A DNA stretch of 32,499 bases from the NCBI RefSeq assembly GCF_007004135.1, contig NZ_VJMG01000063.1:1-32499 (forward strand), read 5' to 3'. The stretch comes from Affinirhizobium straminoryzae. GTDB lineage: Bacteria; Pseudomonadota; Alphaproteobacteria; Rhizobiales; Rhizobiaceae. This document shows positions 15,791-23,665 of the stretch, in pieces. How positions within the stretch are numbered: position 1 is the stretch's first letter; each line of letters begins with the position of its first letter. Both the position numbers and the translations under genes were made by a program. The notes beneath the pieces were generated by a model. It did no database searches, had not been told where the DNA came from, and was given only the letters and a program-made list of their open reading frames with translations.

Positions 15791-16185
15791 GTTAAACGCA
15801 TCCGTCAACCTATAAGTATTTATTCGATAGCATGGGCAGACACCGGCATCAACGACGATCAATTCACGCCCCCCCTGTGCGGTTCTCCCCGCCCGAACAA
15901 AACTTAACCTTCTCCAAAAAATGACGCCGTTTTGCATCCAAAGAACATCTGCCGGAGACTCCGCGCGATCGTGTCGCCGGGCGGCGGAGTGGCCGGGGTT
16001 CATCACCATCGGGGATGTCCGGGACGGTCGGATTTCTTGCGAGTGACCTGAGGGATAAGAGTGATGACGCTGCACTCACGCGAGACAGCCAGCCACGCAC
16101 GGCACAGCGCAGATTTAAACTGTCATCCAAACCATGCCTGTCCGGCTTTTCAACAGAGAAGCGGACGAGGGGGAAGCCCCTCCCC
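15791..16185. other. intergenic stretch between acyltransferase and PLP enzyme genes
   Basis: These 395 bases separate two minus-strand genes. No convincing ORF was found on either strand. The part nearest the acyltransferase is AT-richer (about 15800-15835) and may hold its promoter. At 16167-16182 GAGGGG and CCCCTC can pair across a 4-base loop, just after the PLP enzyme stop, but without a T tail. Confidence 0.5.
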
Positions 16186-17634
16186 TCACACCGCCTGTGG
16201 GAAGAAGACCGCGCGGGCCGGATCGAAGCCGTAGGCGGCGCGGAATTGTCCGGCGTCGCTGGCAAGCTGTTTGACGCTGTTCAGGATGAAGTCCACCTTG
16301 TCCGGCGTCAGCAGCACCGAAAAGTTCAGGCGGGTGAAACCGGGCTTGGCCATTTCGTCGCCGGAGAGGATCGCAGAGCGCAGGCGGGCGGACTGGGCTT
16401 CGTCGATGTCCAGCAGGCGGTGCACGTAAGGGCCGGCGCAGGCGCAGCCGCCGCGGGCCTGGATGCCGAAACGGTCGCTCAGCATGCGGGTCACCAGTTG
16501 CTGGTGCACGAAGCCACCTTCGCCATCGCGCACCCGGAAGGAGAAGATCGGCAGGCGGCCGGCGTCACGGGGCCCGAGCAGCTGCAGGTCGGGGCGATCC
16601 TGCCAGGCTGCGAAGGCCGCCGCGGTCAGTGCGGCGTTGCGCGCCGCCATGCAGTGCTCGCCGATCGCATCCTTGACGAGGAAGGCAAGGGCTGCGCGGA
16701 TATCGCCCACCACGTTCGGCGTGCCGGCCTCCTCGCGCGCCTCCAGGCTGTCGGCATAGTCATGGCCGGTGGAGGAGACGAATTTCACCGTGCCGCCGCC
16801 GCTCCAGCTGGGGGTCCTGGTCTCGACGACGTCGCGGCGCAGGATCAGGATGCCGGACGCACCGGGGCCGCCGATGAACTTGTGCGGCGAGACCACGATG
16901 GCATCGATCTCGGCATCCGGTGCGGGCCGCATGGCGATCGGCAGATAGGGGCCGCCGCCGGCATAGTCCCAGATCATTCGCGCACCGGCCCGCTTCACCA
17001 GCCGGGTGACGGCCGCGACATCGGTGACGATGCCGGTGACATTGGAGGCGGCGGAGAAGGAGCAGATCACCTGATCGAAGCCGCGGGAGGCGGCCAGCGT
17101 TTCGGTGAGCGCCTCGCGATCCGGGCCACCTTCAGGCCCTTCCGGCAGTTCGATGATGTCTGCACCCGCCTCGCGCCAGGGCAGGATGTTCGAATGATGC
17201 TCATAGGGGCCGATCAGCACGCGGGTGGATGTTTTCGCCGCACCGAACAGAGAAACCAGCCGGTTGATGCCGGCGGTGGCGCCAGAGCCCGCAAAGATCA
17301 CCGCATGGGCCGCATCAGCACCGCAGAGACGGCCAATCACGGCGCGGGCCTCGCGCCGCAGCCGTGTCATCATGCCGCCGCACCAGGAGGCTTCGGTATG
17401 GCTGTTGGCGTAATAGGGCAGCACCTCGGTGAGGATGAACTGTTCCACCTGCATCAGCGCCCGGCCGGAGGCCACGTAATCGGCATAGACCAGCGGCTTG
17501 TCGCCGAAGGGACCGCGCACCATGGCATGCTGGCCGATCAGGCCGGCGCGCAGATGCTCGATAACATCATCCCGCTGAAGGCTCTGGCGAAACTCAGCCA
17601 GAAGCTCCGTCATCTGTCCATCTGCCGTGGCCAT
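16186..17634 (-). CDS. class V aminotransferase-fold PLP enzyme (cysteine desulfurase-like)
   Basis: This 482-residue cytoplasmic protein has the fold-type I class V architecture. 'FAGSGATAGINRLV' (114-127) is the phosphate-binding loop. 'GPYEHHSNILPWREAGADI' (142-160) carries the conserved histidine pair that stacks on the cofactor. 'DYAGGGPY' (223-230) contains the Asp that binds the pyridine nitrogen, and Ser-Pro-His-Lys at 249-252 holds the Schiff-base Lys252. Near the position of the cysteine desulfurase active-site cysteine it has 'ARGGCACAGPYVHRLL', with Cys397 and Cys399 as candidates. It is longer than ordinary SufS/IscS (about 400) and has no suf or isc genes beside it. A selenocysteine lyase, an isopenicillin-epimerase-type enzyme or another lyase remain possible. 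The divergent Lrp/AsnC gene probably regulates it, which hints at an amino-acid substrate. Confidence 0.85.
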   Translation of the reverse strand: MATADGQMTELLAEFRQSLQRDDVIEHLRAGLIGQHAMVRGPFGDKPLVYADYVASGRALMQVEQFILTEVLPYYANSHTEASWCGGMMTRLRREARAVIGRLCGADAAHAVIFAGSGATAGINRLVSLFGAAKTSTRVLIGPYEHHSNILPWREAGADIIELPEGPEGGPDREALTETLAASRGFDQVICSFSAASNVTGIVTDVAAVTRLVKRAGARMIWDYAGGGPYLPIAMRPAPDAEIDAIVVSPHKFIGGPGASGILILRRDVVETRTPSWSGGGTVKFVSSTGHDYADSLEAREEAGTPNVVGDIRAALAFLVKDAIGEHCMAARNAALTAAAFAAWQDRPDLQLLGPRDAGRLPIFSFRVRDGEGGFVHQQLVTRMLSDRFGIQARGGCACAGPYVHRLLDIDEAQSARLRSAILSGDEMAKPGFTRLNFSVLLTPDKVDFILNSVKQLASDAGQFRAAYGFDPARAVFFPQAV

Positions 17635-17731
17635 GCGTGTCGTTCCTTTTTTGCCGCTTCGACAGCATAGGCATTGCGCCGGTGGGACTTCATCTCCTAT
17701 CTTTGCGTGAAACGGGCAAATATTGGGTCAA

Positions 17732-18211
17732 ATGAACGACAAAAACATCAAGATTGACGCGATTGATCGACGCCTGCTGACGGCCCTGCAGCGCGACGGC
17801 TCTCTCTCACAGCGCGATCTCGCCGAACAGGTGGGGCTGTCGCAAAATGCCTGCTGGCGCCGGCTGCAGCGGCTGCAGGAGACGGGTGTGATCCGCGGCT
17901 CGCAGACCGCCGTCGATCTGCCGGCGCTGGGGCTGGATCTTACCGTGTTCGTGATGATCCGCACCCGCCATCATTCGCGCGAATGGGCGGAGAGCTTCCG
18001 GCAGCACGTGGAGAAGCTGCCGGAAGTCGTTGACTTTTATAGAATCGGTGGCGACTGGGATTATCTCCTGAAGGTCGTCACCAATGGCATGCGCGGCTAT
18101 GATGCCTTCTACCAGAAGCTGATAACCGGCTTCGATTTTTCCACTGTCACCGGTTTCTTCTCGATGGAAGCGCTGATGCAGAACCGGCCAACGGACCTGA
18201 CGCGGCTCTGA
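17732..18211 (+). CDS. Lrp/AsnC family transcriptional regulator
   Basis: This protein of about 159 residues starts at ATG 17732; a TTG at 17723 in the same frame is an alternative and both have weak ribosome-binding sites. The N-terminal helix-turn-helix spans roughly residues 8-55, with 'SLSQRDLAEQVGLSQNACWRRLQRL' as its core. The RAM effector domain follows, including 'YRIGGDWDYLLKVV' and ending 'TVTGFFSMEALMQNRPTDL'. Such regulators bind amino acids and usually control an adjacent, often divergent, amino-acid gene. Here that gene is the class V PLP enzyme about 97 bases away. The effector cannot be predicted from sequence. The 3' end is separated by only 11 bases from the convergent ABC ATPase gene. 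Confidence 0.92.
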   Translation: MNDKNIKIDAIDRRLLTALQRDGSLSQRDLAEQVGLSQNACWRRLQRLQETGVIRGSQTAVDLPALGLDLTVFVMIRTRHHSREWAESFRQHVEKLPEVVDFYRIGGDWDYLLKVVTNGMRGYDAFYQKLITGFDFSTVTGFFSMEALMQNRPTDLTRL

Positions 18212-18212
18212 A

Positions 18213-18242
18213 CCGGCGCCCGTCAGCCGGAAAGGGCGCCGG
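18213..18242. terminator. hairpin between the lrp-type gene and the ABC ATPase gene
   Basis: CCGGCGCCC (18213-18221) and GGGCGCCGG (18234-18242) make a 9-bp stem with a 12-base loop. It occupies the 11-base convergent gap and the last codons of the ATPase gene. It has no T tail. A shared terminator is plausible. Confidence 0.4.
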
Positions 18243-19002
18243 CCGTGGCGTGAAAGCGGATATGGCAGGAGCCATTTTCCTGACGCTCCACCGCGGCCTC
18301 CACGCCGAACACCCCGGCGATCAACCGCTGGGTCAGGACCTCCACAGGCGTTCCGAGCGCCACGAGACGGCCGGCCTGCATCACGGCGATGCGGTCGCAG
18401 AACAGGGCGGCGTGGTTGAGATCGTGCAGCGCGGCGATCACCGTCAGGTCCAGCCGCCGCACGAGATCGAGAATGCCGATCTGGTGGCGGATGTCGAGAT
18501 GGTTGGTCGGCTCGTCGAGCAGCAGAAGGCGCGGCTGCTGCGCCAGCGCCCGGGCAATGTGCAGCCGCTGGCGCTCGCCGCCGGAAAGCGTGTGCCAGTT
18601 GCGGTCGGCCAGAGGCGTCATGTCTACCTGCGCCAGCGCACGCGCAACGATCGCGTCATCGAGTTCGGACCAGGGATGGCCGAGGCCGAGATAGGGCGTG
18701 CGGCCGAGTTCGACGGCCTGGCGCGCGCTCATCCGCTCGGCCGTCTCGGCCTGCTGCTCCACCAGCGCCAGCTTCTGCGCGAGATGACGGCGCGACAGGG
18801 CGGAGAGCGGCACACCGTCCAGTTCCACCGTGCCGCGGCGGGGGCGGCGCAGACCGGCCAGCATGGCGATCAGGCTCGTCTTGCCAGAACCGTTCGGGCC
18901 GATGATGCCGAGAAATTCACCGGGTTCGGCCGAGAGCGATACGCCATCGACGATGGTAGCGGGGCCGACCGCCCAGGTCACGTCCTTGGTAGCAAGCCTC
19001 AC
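18223..19002 (-). CDS. ABC transporter ATPase (FecE/BtuD type), probable corrinoid import
   Basis: This 259-residue cytoplasmic ATPase powers the adjacent FecCD-type permease. Walker A is GPNGSGKT (about 35-42) and the signature is LSGGERQRLHIARAL. Walker B is 'LLLLDEPTNHLD', and the switch histidine is in 'ALHDLNHAALFCD', a pattern typical of the siderophore/heme/vitamin B12 ATPase family. It starts at a GTG that overlaps the permease stop (GTGA), so it is translationally coupled. The B12 riboswitch at the head of the operon points to cobalamin or a related corrinoid, although family members also carry ferric siderophores and heme. Confidence 0.9.
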   Translation of the reverse strand: MRLATKDVTWAVGPATIVDGVSLSAEPGEFLGIIGPNGSGKTSLIAMLAGLRRPRRGTVELDGVPLSALSRRHLAQKLALVEQQAETAERMSARQAVELGRTPYLGLGHPWSELDDAIVARALAQVDMTPLADRNWHTLSGGERQRLHIARALAQQPRLLLLDEPTNHLDIRHQIGILDLVRRLDLTVIAALHDLNHAALFCDRIAVMQAGRLVALGTPVEVLTQRLIAGVFGVEAAVERQENGSCHIRFHATAGALSG

Positions 19003-20024
19003 AGCCGCGTCCTCCTCTGGCTCATGATCACGGCAAAGGCCGGCGCCCCGAACAGGGCGGTGACCACACCGATCGGCAGCACCTGCCCCGGTACGATGAT
19101 GCGCGAGAGAATGTCGGCGAGGATCATGAACACGGCGCCGACGATGGCGGACGCCGGCAGCAGCACGCCATGGCGCACACCCACCAGCATGCGGGTGGCA
19201 TGCGGAATGACGAGGCCGACGAAGCCTATCGAGCCGACCAGCGCCACCATCACCGCCGTCATCATCGCGGTCACGCCGATCAGCAGCACATAGGTGCGCC
19301 GCACCGGAATGCCGAGCGAGGCGGCGGAATCGCGGCCGAAGGCAAAGGCATCCAGCGCGCGGGCCTGCGACAGACAGAGCGCAAGCCCGATCAGCGCCGC
19401 CGGCAGCGCCAGCGTTACATCCGGCCAGCGCACGCCGGACAGATTGCCGAGCAGCCAGAACATGATACCGCGCGCCTGTTCCGCATTGGCGGCCTTGGTC
19501 ACCACGAAGGCGGTCAGTGCATGAAACAGCTGCGAGCCGGCAACACCCGCCAGAATGATGGCCGCCGCCCCGCTTCCGGCCCGCCAGGCGAGCAGGCTGA
19601 CAAGACAGAAGGCGATCAACGCACCGGCAAAGGCGCCGAGCGGCAGGCCGACCAGCCCGCCGCCGATGCCGAGGATCGCGACCGACACGGCGCCCGTGGA
19701 GGCGCCGGCGGAAATGCCGAGCACGTAGGGATCCGCCAGCGGATTGCGCAGCAGCGACTGCAGCACCACGCCCGACAGCGAAAGCGCCGCCCCGCAGCAG
19801 GCGGCCACCACCACCCGGCTCAGCCGGTAGCTCCAGACGATGCCCTCATCGATGGGATCGAGCGGATAGGCGGCGTGAAACAGCCGGTTCGCCACCGTCT
19901 TTGCCACCACGTCGAGGGGAATGGCCGTTTCGCCGATCGCCGCCCCCAGCCAGAGGGCGGCGGCGAGAAGAGCGACCGCAGCCAGCGTGAAGGACGCGCG
20001 GGTCGACAGGCGCCTGACCGTCAC
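18999..20024 (-). CDS. FecCD/BtuC-type ABC permease, probable corrinoid import
   Basis: This 341-residue protein has about ten membrane helices and belongs to the FecCD family of iron-siderophore and vitamin B12 permeases. Characteristic stretches are 'RLSRVVVAACCGAALSLSGVVLQSLLRNPLADPYVLGISAGAS' in the first half (shown here only as a family match), the glycine-rich cytoplasmic loop near 'GSIGFVGLVIPHATR', and the C-terminal 'LPIGVVTALFGAPAFAVI'. The start is a GTG in a GTGA overlap with the binding-protein gene. It is expected to work as a homodimer, since only one permease gene is present. Regulation is by the upstream cobalamin riboswitch. Confidence 0.9.
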   Translation of the reverse strand: MTVRRLSTRASFTLAAVALLAAALWLGAAIGETAIPLDVVAKTVANRLFHAAYPLDPIDEGIVWSYRLSRVVVAACCGAALSLSGVVLQSLLRNPLADPYVLGISAGASTGAVSVAILGIGGGLVGLPLGAFAGALIAFCLVSLLAWRAGSGAAAIILAGVAGSQLFHALTAFVVTKAANAEQARGIMFWLLGNLSGVRWPDVTLALPAALIGLALCLSQARALDAFAFGRDSAASLGIPVRRTYVLLIGVTAMMTAVMVALVGSIGFVGLVIPHATRMLVGVRHGVLLPASAIVGAVFMILADILSRIIVPGQVLPIGVVTALFGAPAFAVIMSQRRTRL

Positions 20025-21058
20025 CGGGCAAGGCCCGATTTTGCAATGCCGTCGGCAAGCGCCTCGATGCCGTCGATGGTGCGCAGCGTCGGGTTCATCG
20101 TCTGCGCATCGAGTTCCACCACATGGCCTTCGCGCACCGCCGGCATCAGGCTGGTCACCGGATCGGTCTTCAGGAAGTCCCGCTTGACGGCGATGTCATC
20201 GGCGGGAAAGCGGCGGCGGTCCATGCTGGCGGCCACGATCAGGGTCGGATTGGCGCGGGCAATGGTTTCCCAGCCGATCGTCGGCCATTCCTCGTCGCTG
20301 TCGATCACGTTGCGGATGCCGAGCGCCTGCATGATATAGCCCGGCGCGCCGTTGCGGCCGGCAACGAAGGGATCGGTGGCAAGCTTGGCGCTGGAGAACC
20401 AGAAGACGGCCGAGATGCCCTTGCCCGCCGCGGCAACCTTCGCACGGGCCGCCGCCTCGCGGGCCTTCAGGTCTGCCACCACGGCCTCGCCGCGATCCTG
20501 CACATCGAAGATGGCGGCGAGATCGCGGATCTCCTGATAGACGAGGTCCATGGTGAAGGCCTCGACGCGCACGCCATCGCCGCCGCCGGAATTGTCCTTG
20601 CCGGTGCAATCGGCCGGCGAGGTATAGACCGGCACGCCGAGATCCTGAAACTGTGCCACTGTGCCGACCGTGCCCTTCGGGCCCACATGCCATTGATACT
20701 GTACGGCCACCAGATCCGGGCGCGTGGCAATGACGCGCTCGAAGCTCGGATCGTTGTCGGCCAGCCTGGGTACCTTTGCGTTGATCGCCTCATAGGGCTT
20801 CAGCACCGGCCCGACCCAGACGGCTGTGCCGACAACGCGCTCGCCAAGGCCAAGCATGTAGAGAATTTCGGCGCTGTTCTGGCCAAGCGCCACGGCACGC
20901 TGCGGCGCCTTCTTGAAAGTGACGGCCTGCCCGCAGTTCTGCAGGGTCAGCGGATAGCTGGTCGCCGCGGCGAAGGCGGAACCGGCGGACAAGAGACCGA
21001 CGGTGATCGAAAGGCCGAGAAAGCCTGTGCGCAGGCGCGATGCGAAAGCGTGGTTCAT
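20021..21058 (-). CDS. periplasmic binding protein (BtuF/FepB-like), probable corrinoid import
   Basis: From ATG 21058 the product has 345 residues and a clear Sec signal peptide, with basic 'SRLRTG', a hydrophobic core, and probable cleavage after Ala-Phe-Ala at about residue 30. The mature part has the two-lobe TroA-type features: 'QRAVALGQNSAEILYMLGLGERVVG' and 'DPSFERVIATRPDLVAVQ' in the first lobe, a long linking helix, and 'IMQALGIRNVIDSDEEWPTIGWETIARANPTLIV' in the second. The frame extends upstream to 21118 and 21193. ATG 21118 overlaps the stop of a short leader ORF (TGATG), so a longer N-terminus is possible. The B12 riboswitch favours a corrinoid ligand over a siderophore. Confidence 0.88.
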   Translation of the reverse strand: MNHAFASRLRTGFLGLSITVGLLSAGSAFAAATSYPLTLQNCGQAVTFKKAPQRAVALGQNSAEILYMLGLGERVVGTAVWVGPVLKPYEAINAKVPRLADNDPSFERVIATRPDLVAVQYQWHVGPKGTVGTVAQFQDLGVPVYTSPADCTGKDNSGGGDGVRVEAFTMDLVYQEIRDLAAIFDVQDRGEAVVADLKAREAAARAKVAAAGKGISAVFWFSSAKLATDPFVAGRNGAPGYIMQALGIRNVIDSDEEWPTIGWETIARANPTLIVAASMDRRRFPADDIAVKRDFLKTDPVTSLMPAVREGHVVELDAQTMNPTLRTIDGIEALADGIAKSGLAR

Positions 21059-21117
21059 GATGTTGAAAAATCCCGGAAAGGCCAAGAAAGGCAGAGAAGA
21101 ACAGTCAGCGGGGGCCA

Positions 21118-21204
21118 TCAGCCGTGGCGCCGACAGGATGAGATCAGCAGTCCGGGGATTGCCGGAAAAGCAGGCGGGCATCCGCCGCGGCAAGGGTCAG
21201 TCAT
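21118..21204 (-). CDS. possible 28-residue leader peptide after the B12 riboswitch
   Basis: ATG 21204 is preceded by a good AGGAG ribosome-binding site. It opens a 28-codon frame beginning 'MTDPCRGGCPPAFPAIPG' and rich in Cys, Pro and Arg. The stop TGA overlaps an in-frame ATG (21118) of the downstream binding-protein frame as TGATG. The ribosome-binding site lies in a hairpin (AACAG/CTGTT, 21205-21218). This looks like an expression platform acting on translation of a coupled leader. Whether it is translated is unknown, and I recognise no family. Confidence 0.4.
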   Translation of the reverse strand: MTDPCRGGCPPAFPAIPGLLISSCRRHG

Positions 21205-21251
21205 AACAGGCTCCTGTTCCGGGCATCCCCGCCCGTGACGTTGGACATGAT

Positions 21252-21462
21252 CGATGGCAGGTCTCCTGGCTCACGGTTCAGCGCCTCTCATCTGCCTTCC
21301 CGCGCGGCTCAGGCGCAGTGGCATGATGCCTTCAGGCATCACGAGGATGATCGGCAACCGCTTACAGTTGCGGGGGCAGCCACGGCCTTGATCCCTTGAA
21401 AAAAGGACGCACCGTGTTCCCTATTAATCCCTTTGGCCGCGACCGGCACCGAGGGAACCATC
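21252..21462 (-). promoter_or_regulatory. cobalamin (AdoCbl) riboswitch
   Basis: Read on the minus strand the element contains the conserved cobalamin-riboswitch blocks: GGTTCCCTCGGTG near the 5' end, CGTGGCTGCCCCCGCAACTG followed by TAAGCGG, GCCACTG...GGGAAGGC, and GAGCCAGGAGACCTGCC as the B12 box at the 3' end. It heads the three-gene ABC importer operon, ending about 195 bases before the binding-protein start. High adenosylcobalamin should repress the transporter. Confidence 0.95.
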
Positions 21463-21467
21463 GGGCG

Positions 21468-21496
21468 GAGTTAATCCGGCGGAAGAGCCGGCGTCA
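21468..21496 (-). promoter_or_regulatory. candidate promoter of the B12 riboswitch transcript
   Basis: On the minus strand TTGACG (21496-21491) and TTAACT (21473-21468) are separated by 17 bases. Transcription would begin near 21461, right at the 5' end of the riboswitch. The -10 is weak. Confidence 0.45.
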
Positions 21497-21553
21497 AGCG
21501 CAAGGCTATGGCGGAAGAGGCAGGATGCGAAGTCATCATCACTCGATATCTAT

Positions 21554-21571
21554 GTAATGTAATATCATTAC
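21554..21571. promoter_or_regulatory. 18-bp AT-rich palindrome, Zur/Fur-like operator candidate
   Basis: GTAATG-TAATAT-CATTAC has perfect 6-base arms and an AT-only centre. The form resembles metalloregulator (Zur or Fur family) sites of alphaproteobacteria. It lies about 95 bases upstream of the probable B12-operon start and 430 bases upstream of eptA, so the target is unclear. Confidence 0.35.
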
Positions 21572-22001
21572 GAATAGCCTGTATGGGTTCGGATGTCCAG
21601 CGATCCATAATGCGCTTCAGACAGATTGCTGTGGAAGGCCCTCCCGCCCACCTCACGGCAATACGCAAGCAGACTTGGCGGCATGACGAGGGGGAGGAAA
21701 AAGCCGAGCATGCATCATGAAATACGCATGTAATTCCGCGTTGTCGCGCAGCCCCTTTACACGCCATCAAGCGAAGTTTACCAGAGGATTCGGGGGATCT
21801 TCACGAAAGACCACGGTGCCTGCTGGCGCGCGGACAACAGTTTGCCTTGTTTTGCTGTTCATGCGGCGAAACGGGCCGGCTTGCCTCACCCAATCTGTGG
21901 CGGATGCAGGAGGCATTCAGGTTCGTGTCAGCTTTTTGAAGCACCAGCGGAGGTTCGCATGCAGGGCACCCCGATGTGCCGTTCGTGAAGGGTCAATTGC
22001 C

Positions 22002-23636
22002 TTGAGTTTCGATGTCTTCTTCGCCAGACGTCCGCGTCTTGGTAGCGTGACGCTCAGCATCATTGTCGCGCTCTATATTCTGGTGCTCCTCAACCAGACC
22101 TTCTGGTCGCAGTCGCTGACGGTACTATCCGGCCAGCATGTGGCGCTGGCGGGTCTTGCCGTGGCCCTGACAGGGGCCTTCATCGCCTTCTTCGTCAGCT
22201 TCTCGGTCAAATACCTGATGAAGCCGCTGCTCATCTTCTTTGTGTTCATCGCAGCGGGAGCCGCCTGGTTCATGGATCAGTTCGGCGTCATCATCGATTC
22301 CGACATGATCCGCAATGCGGCCGAGACGACGACCGCAGAAGCCGGCCACCTGATCACCGCCGGCTATCTCCTCCACATGGCGGTCTATGCCGTGCTGCCC
22401 TCTCTTCTGATCGCCTGGGTGCGCGTCGCCCATCGCACCTTCCCGAGGAAGGTGATGATGAATCTCGCAGTCATCGTGCCTGCACTGTTGGTCTTCGGGG
22501 CAGCCGCGCTGGCCAATGCCGGCACCTATGCCTTTACGATCCGCCAGAACCGGGAATGGTTTGCAACGCTCAATCCCTTCATGCCAATCGCAAACGCGGT
22601 CGCATACCTGGAGAAGCTGAAGCAGGAGCGTGGCATCGTGGTGCAGCCCTATGGCACCGATGCCAAGGTGGCCGATGGCGCAAAAGCGAAGGACCGCAAG
22701 CCGCGCGTCACCATCATCGTCGTGGGCGAGACCGCCCGCGGCTCCAATTTCTCGCTGGGCGGCTACGAGCGGCTCACGAACCCCGAGCTTGCCAAGCGCG
22801 ACATCTTCTATTTCGACAAGGCGCAGAGCTGCGGCACGGCCACCGCCATTTCGGTTCCCTGCATGTTTTCGGGCCTCGGACGATCCGATTACAGCCATGC
22901 AGGCGCGCTGGAACGGCAGAACCTGATGGACGTGCTGGTGCATGCCGGCATCCGCGCCGAATGGTGGGACAACAATACCGGCAGCAAGGGCGTTGCCGCC
23001 CGCATTCCCTACAAGGAACTCTACCGCTCGACCGACAGCCGCTACTGCGAAAACGGCGAGTGCAAGGATGACATCCTGCTCGACCAGTTCGACGCGTGGC
23101 TGTCGTCCGTGACCGGAGACAGCGTGCTGGTGCTGCACCAGCTTGGCAGCCACGGTCCGGCCTATTATGCACGGTATCCGGATGCCTACCGCACCTTCCA
23201 GCCCGATTGCCGTAGCGCCGAATTCTCCAAGTGCCACCGGCCGGAGATCATCAACGCCTACGACAACAGCATCGTCTATACCGACCACATCCTCGCAACG
23301 ATCATCGACAAGCTGACCGCCGTCGAGGGCAAGGTGTCGCCCAGCATGATCTACATGTCGGACCACGGCGAATCGCTCGGCGAAAAGGGCCTGTTCCTGC
23401 ATGGCGCCCCCTGGGTCGTGGCCCCGGAACAGCAGACGCACATTCCCTTCCTGCTGTGGCTTGGAAAGGATGCGAAGGCCGGCATCGATACCGCCTGCAT
23501 GGACAGGCGCAAGACCGAGCCGGTGTCGCATGACAATCTCTTCCACACGGTGCTTGGCCTGATGCATGTTCAGACCAAGGTGCGTGAGGCCGAGCTCGAC
23601 CTGACGGCAGCCTGTCCGCCGAAGCCGGCAAGCTGA
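22002..23636 (+). CDS. eptA: lipid A phosphoethanolamine transferase EptA
   Basis: EptA transfers phosphoethanolamine from phosphatidylethanolamine to lipid A at the periplasmic face of the inner membrane, which lowers negative charge and susceptibility to polymyxins. I start it at TTG 22002, with GAAGGG about 9 bases upstream, giving 544 residues as expected for EptA. The frame is open upstream to 21717 without family similarity. Five N-terminal membrane helices (to about 180) precede an alkaline-phosphatase-like domain. Its Zn site includes Glu243 ('VVGETARGSNFSL'), the nucleophile Thr281 in 'CGTATAISVPCM', and Asp-His in 'YMSDHGESLGE'. The conserved disulfide cysteines ('SCGTATAISVPC', 'CENGEC', 'CRSAEFSKC') are present. 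No two-component system lies beside it. Confidence 0.93.
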   Translation: MSFDVFFARRPRLGSVTLSIIVALYILVLLNQTFWSQSLTVLSGQHVALAGLAVALTGAFIAFFVSFSVKYLMKPLLIFFVFIAAGAAWFMDQFGVIIDSDMIRNAAETTTAEAGHLITAGYLLHMAVYAVLPSLLIAWVRVAHRTFPRKVMMNLAVIVPALLVFGAAALANAGTYAFTIRQNREWFATLNPFMPIANAVAYLEKLKQERGIVVQPYGTDAKVADGAKAKDRKPRVTIIVVGETARGSNFSLGGYERLTNPELAKRDIFYFDKAQSCGTATAISVPCMFSGLGRSDYSHAGALERQNLMDVLVHAGIRAEWWDNNTGSKGVAARIPYKELYRSTDSRYCENGECKDDILLDQFDAWLSSVTGDSVLVLHQLGSHGPAYYARYPDAYRTFQPDCRSAEFSKCHRPEIINAYDNSIVYTDHILATIIDKLTAVEGKVSPSMIYMSDHGESLGEKGLFLHGAPWVVAPEQQTHIPFLLWLGKDAKAGIDTACMDRRKTEPVSHDNLFHTVLGLMHVQTKVREAELDLTAACPPKPAS

Positions 23637-23665
23637 CAAACCAGCCCCCGGCCCGCCGCCTCGGC

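Larger units (their letters stand above)
21463..22001. other. long intergenic stretch between the B12 operon and eptA
   Basis: About 540 bases hold the promoter of the B12 operon, a GTAATG...CATTAC palindrome at 21554-21571 and probably the promoter of eptA. Open frames on both strands here lack recognisable protein features or good ribosome-binding sites, and I do not call them genes. Confidence 0.5.

Noticed and set aside
21508..21770. Small open frames on both strands upstream of eptA
   Set aside because: They overlap each other and the palindrome, lack ribosome-binding sites and look random.
21717..22001. N-terminal extension of eptA by 95 residues
   Set aside because: The extension has no membrane-protein character or family match, while TTG 22002 has a good ribosome-binding site and gives the normal length.
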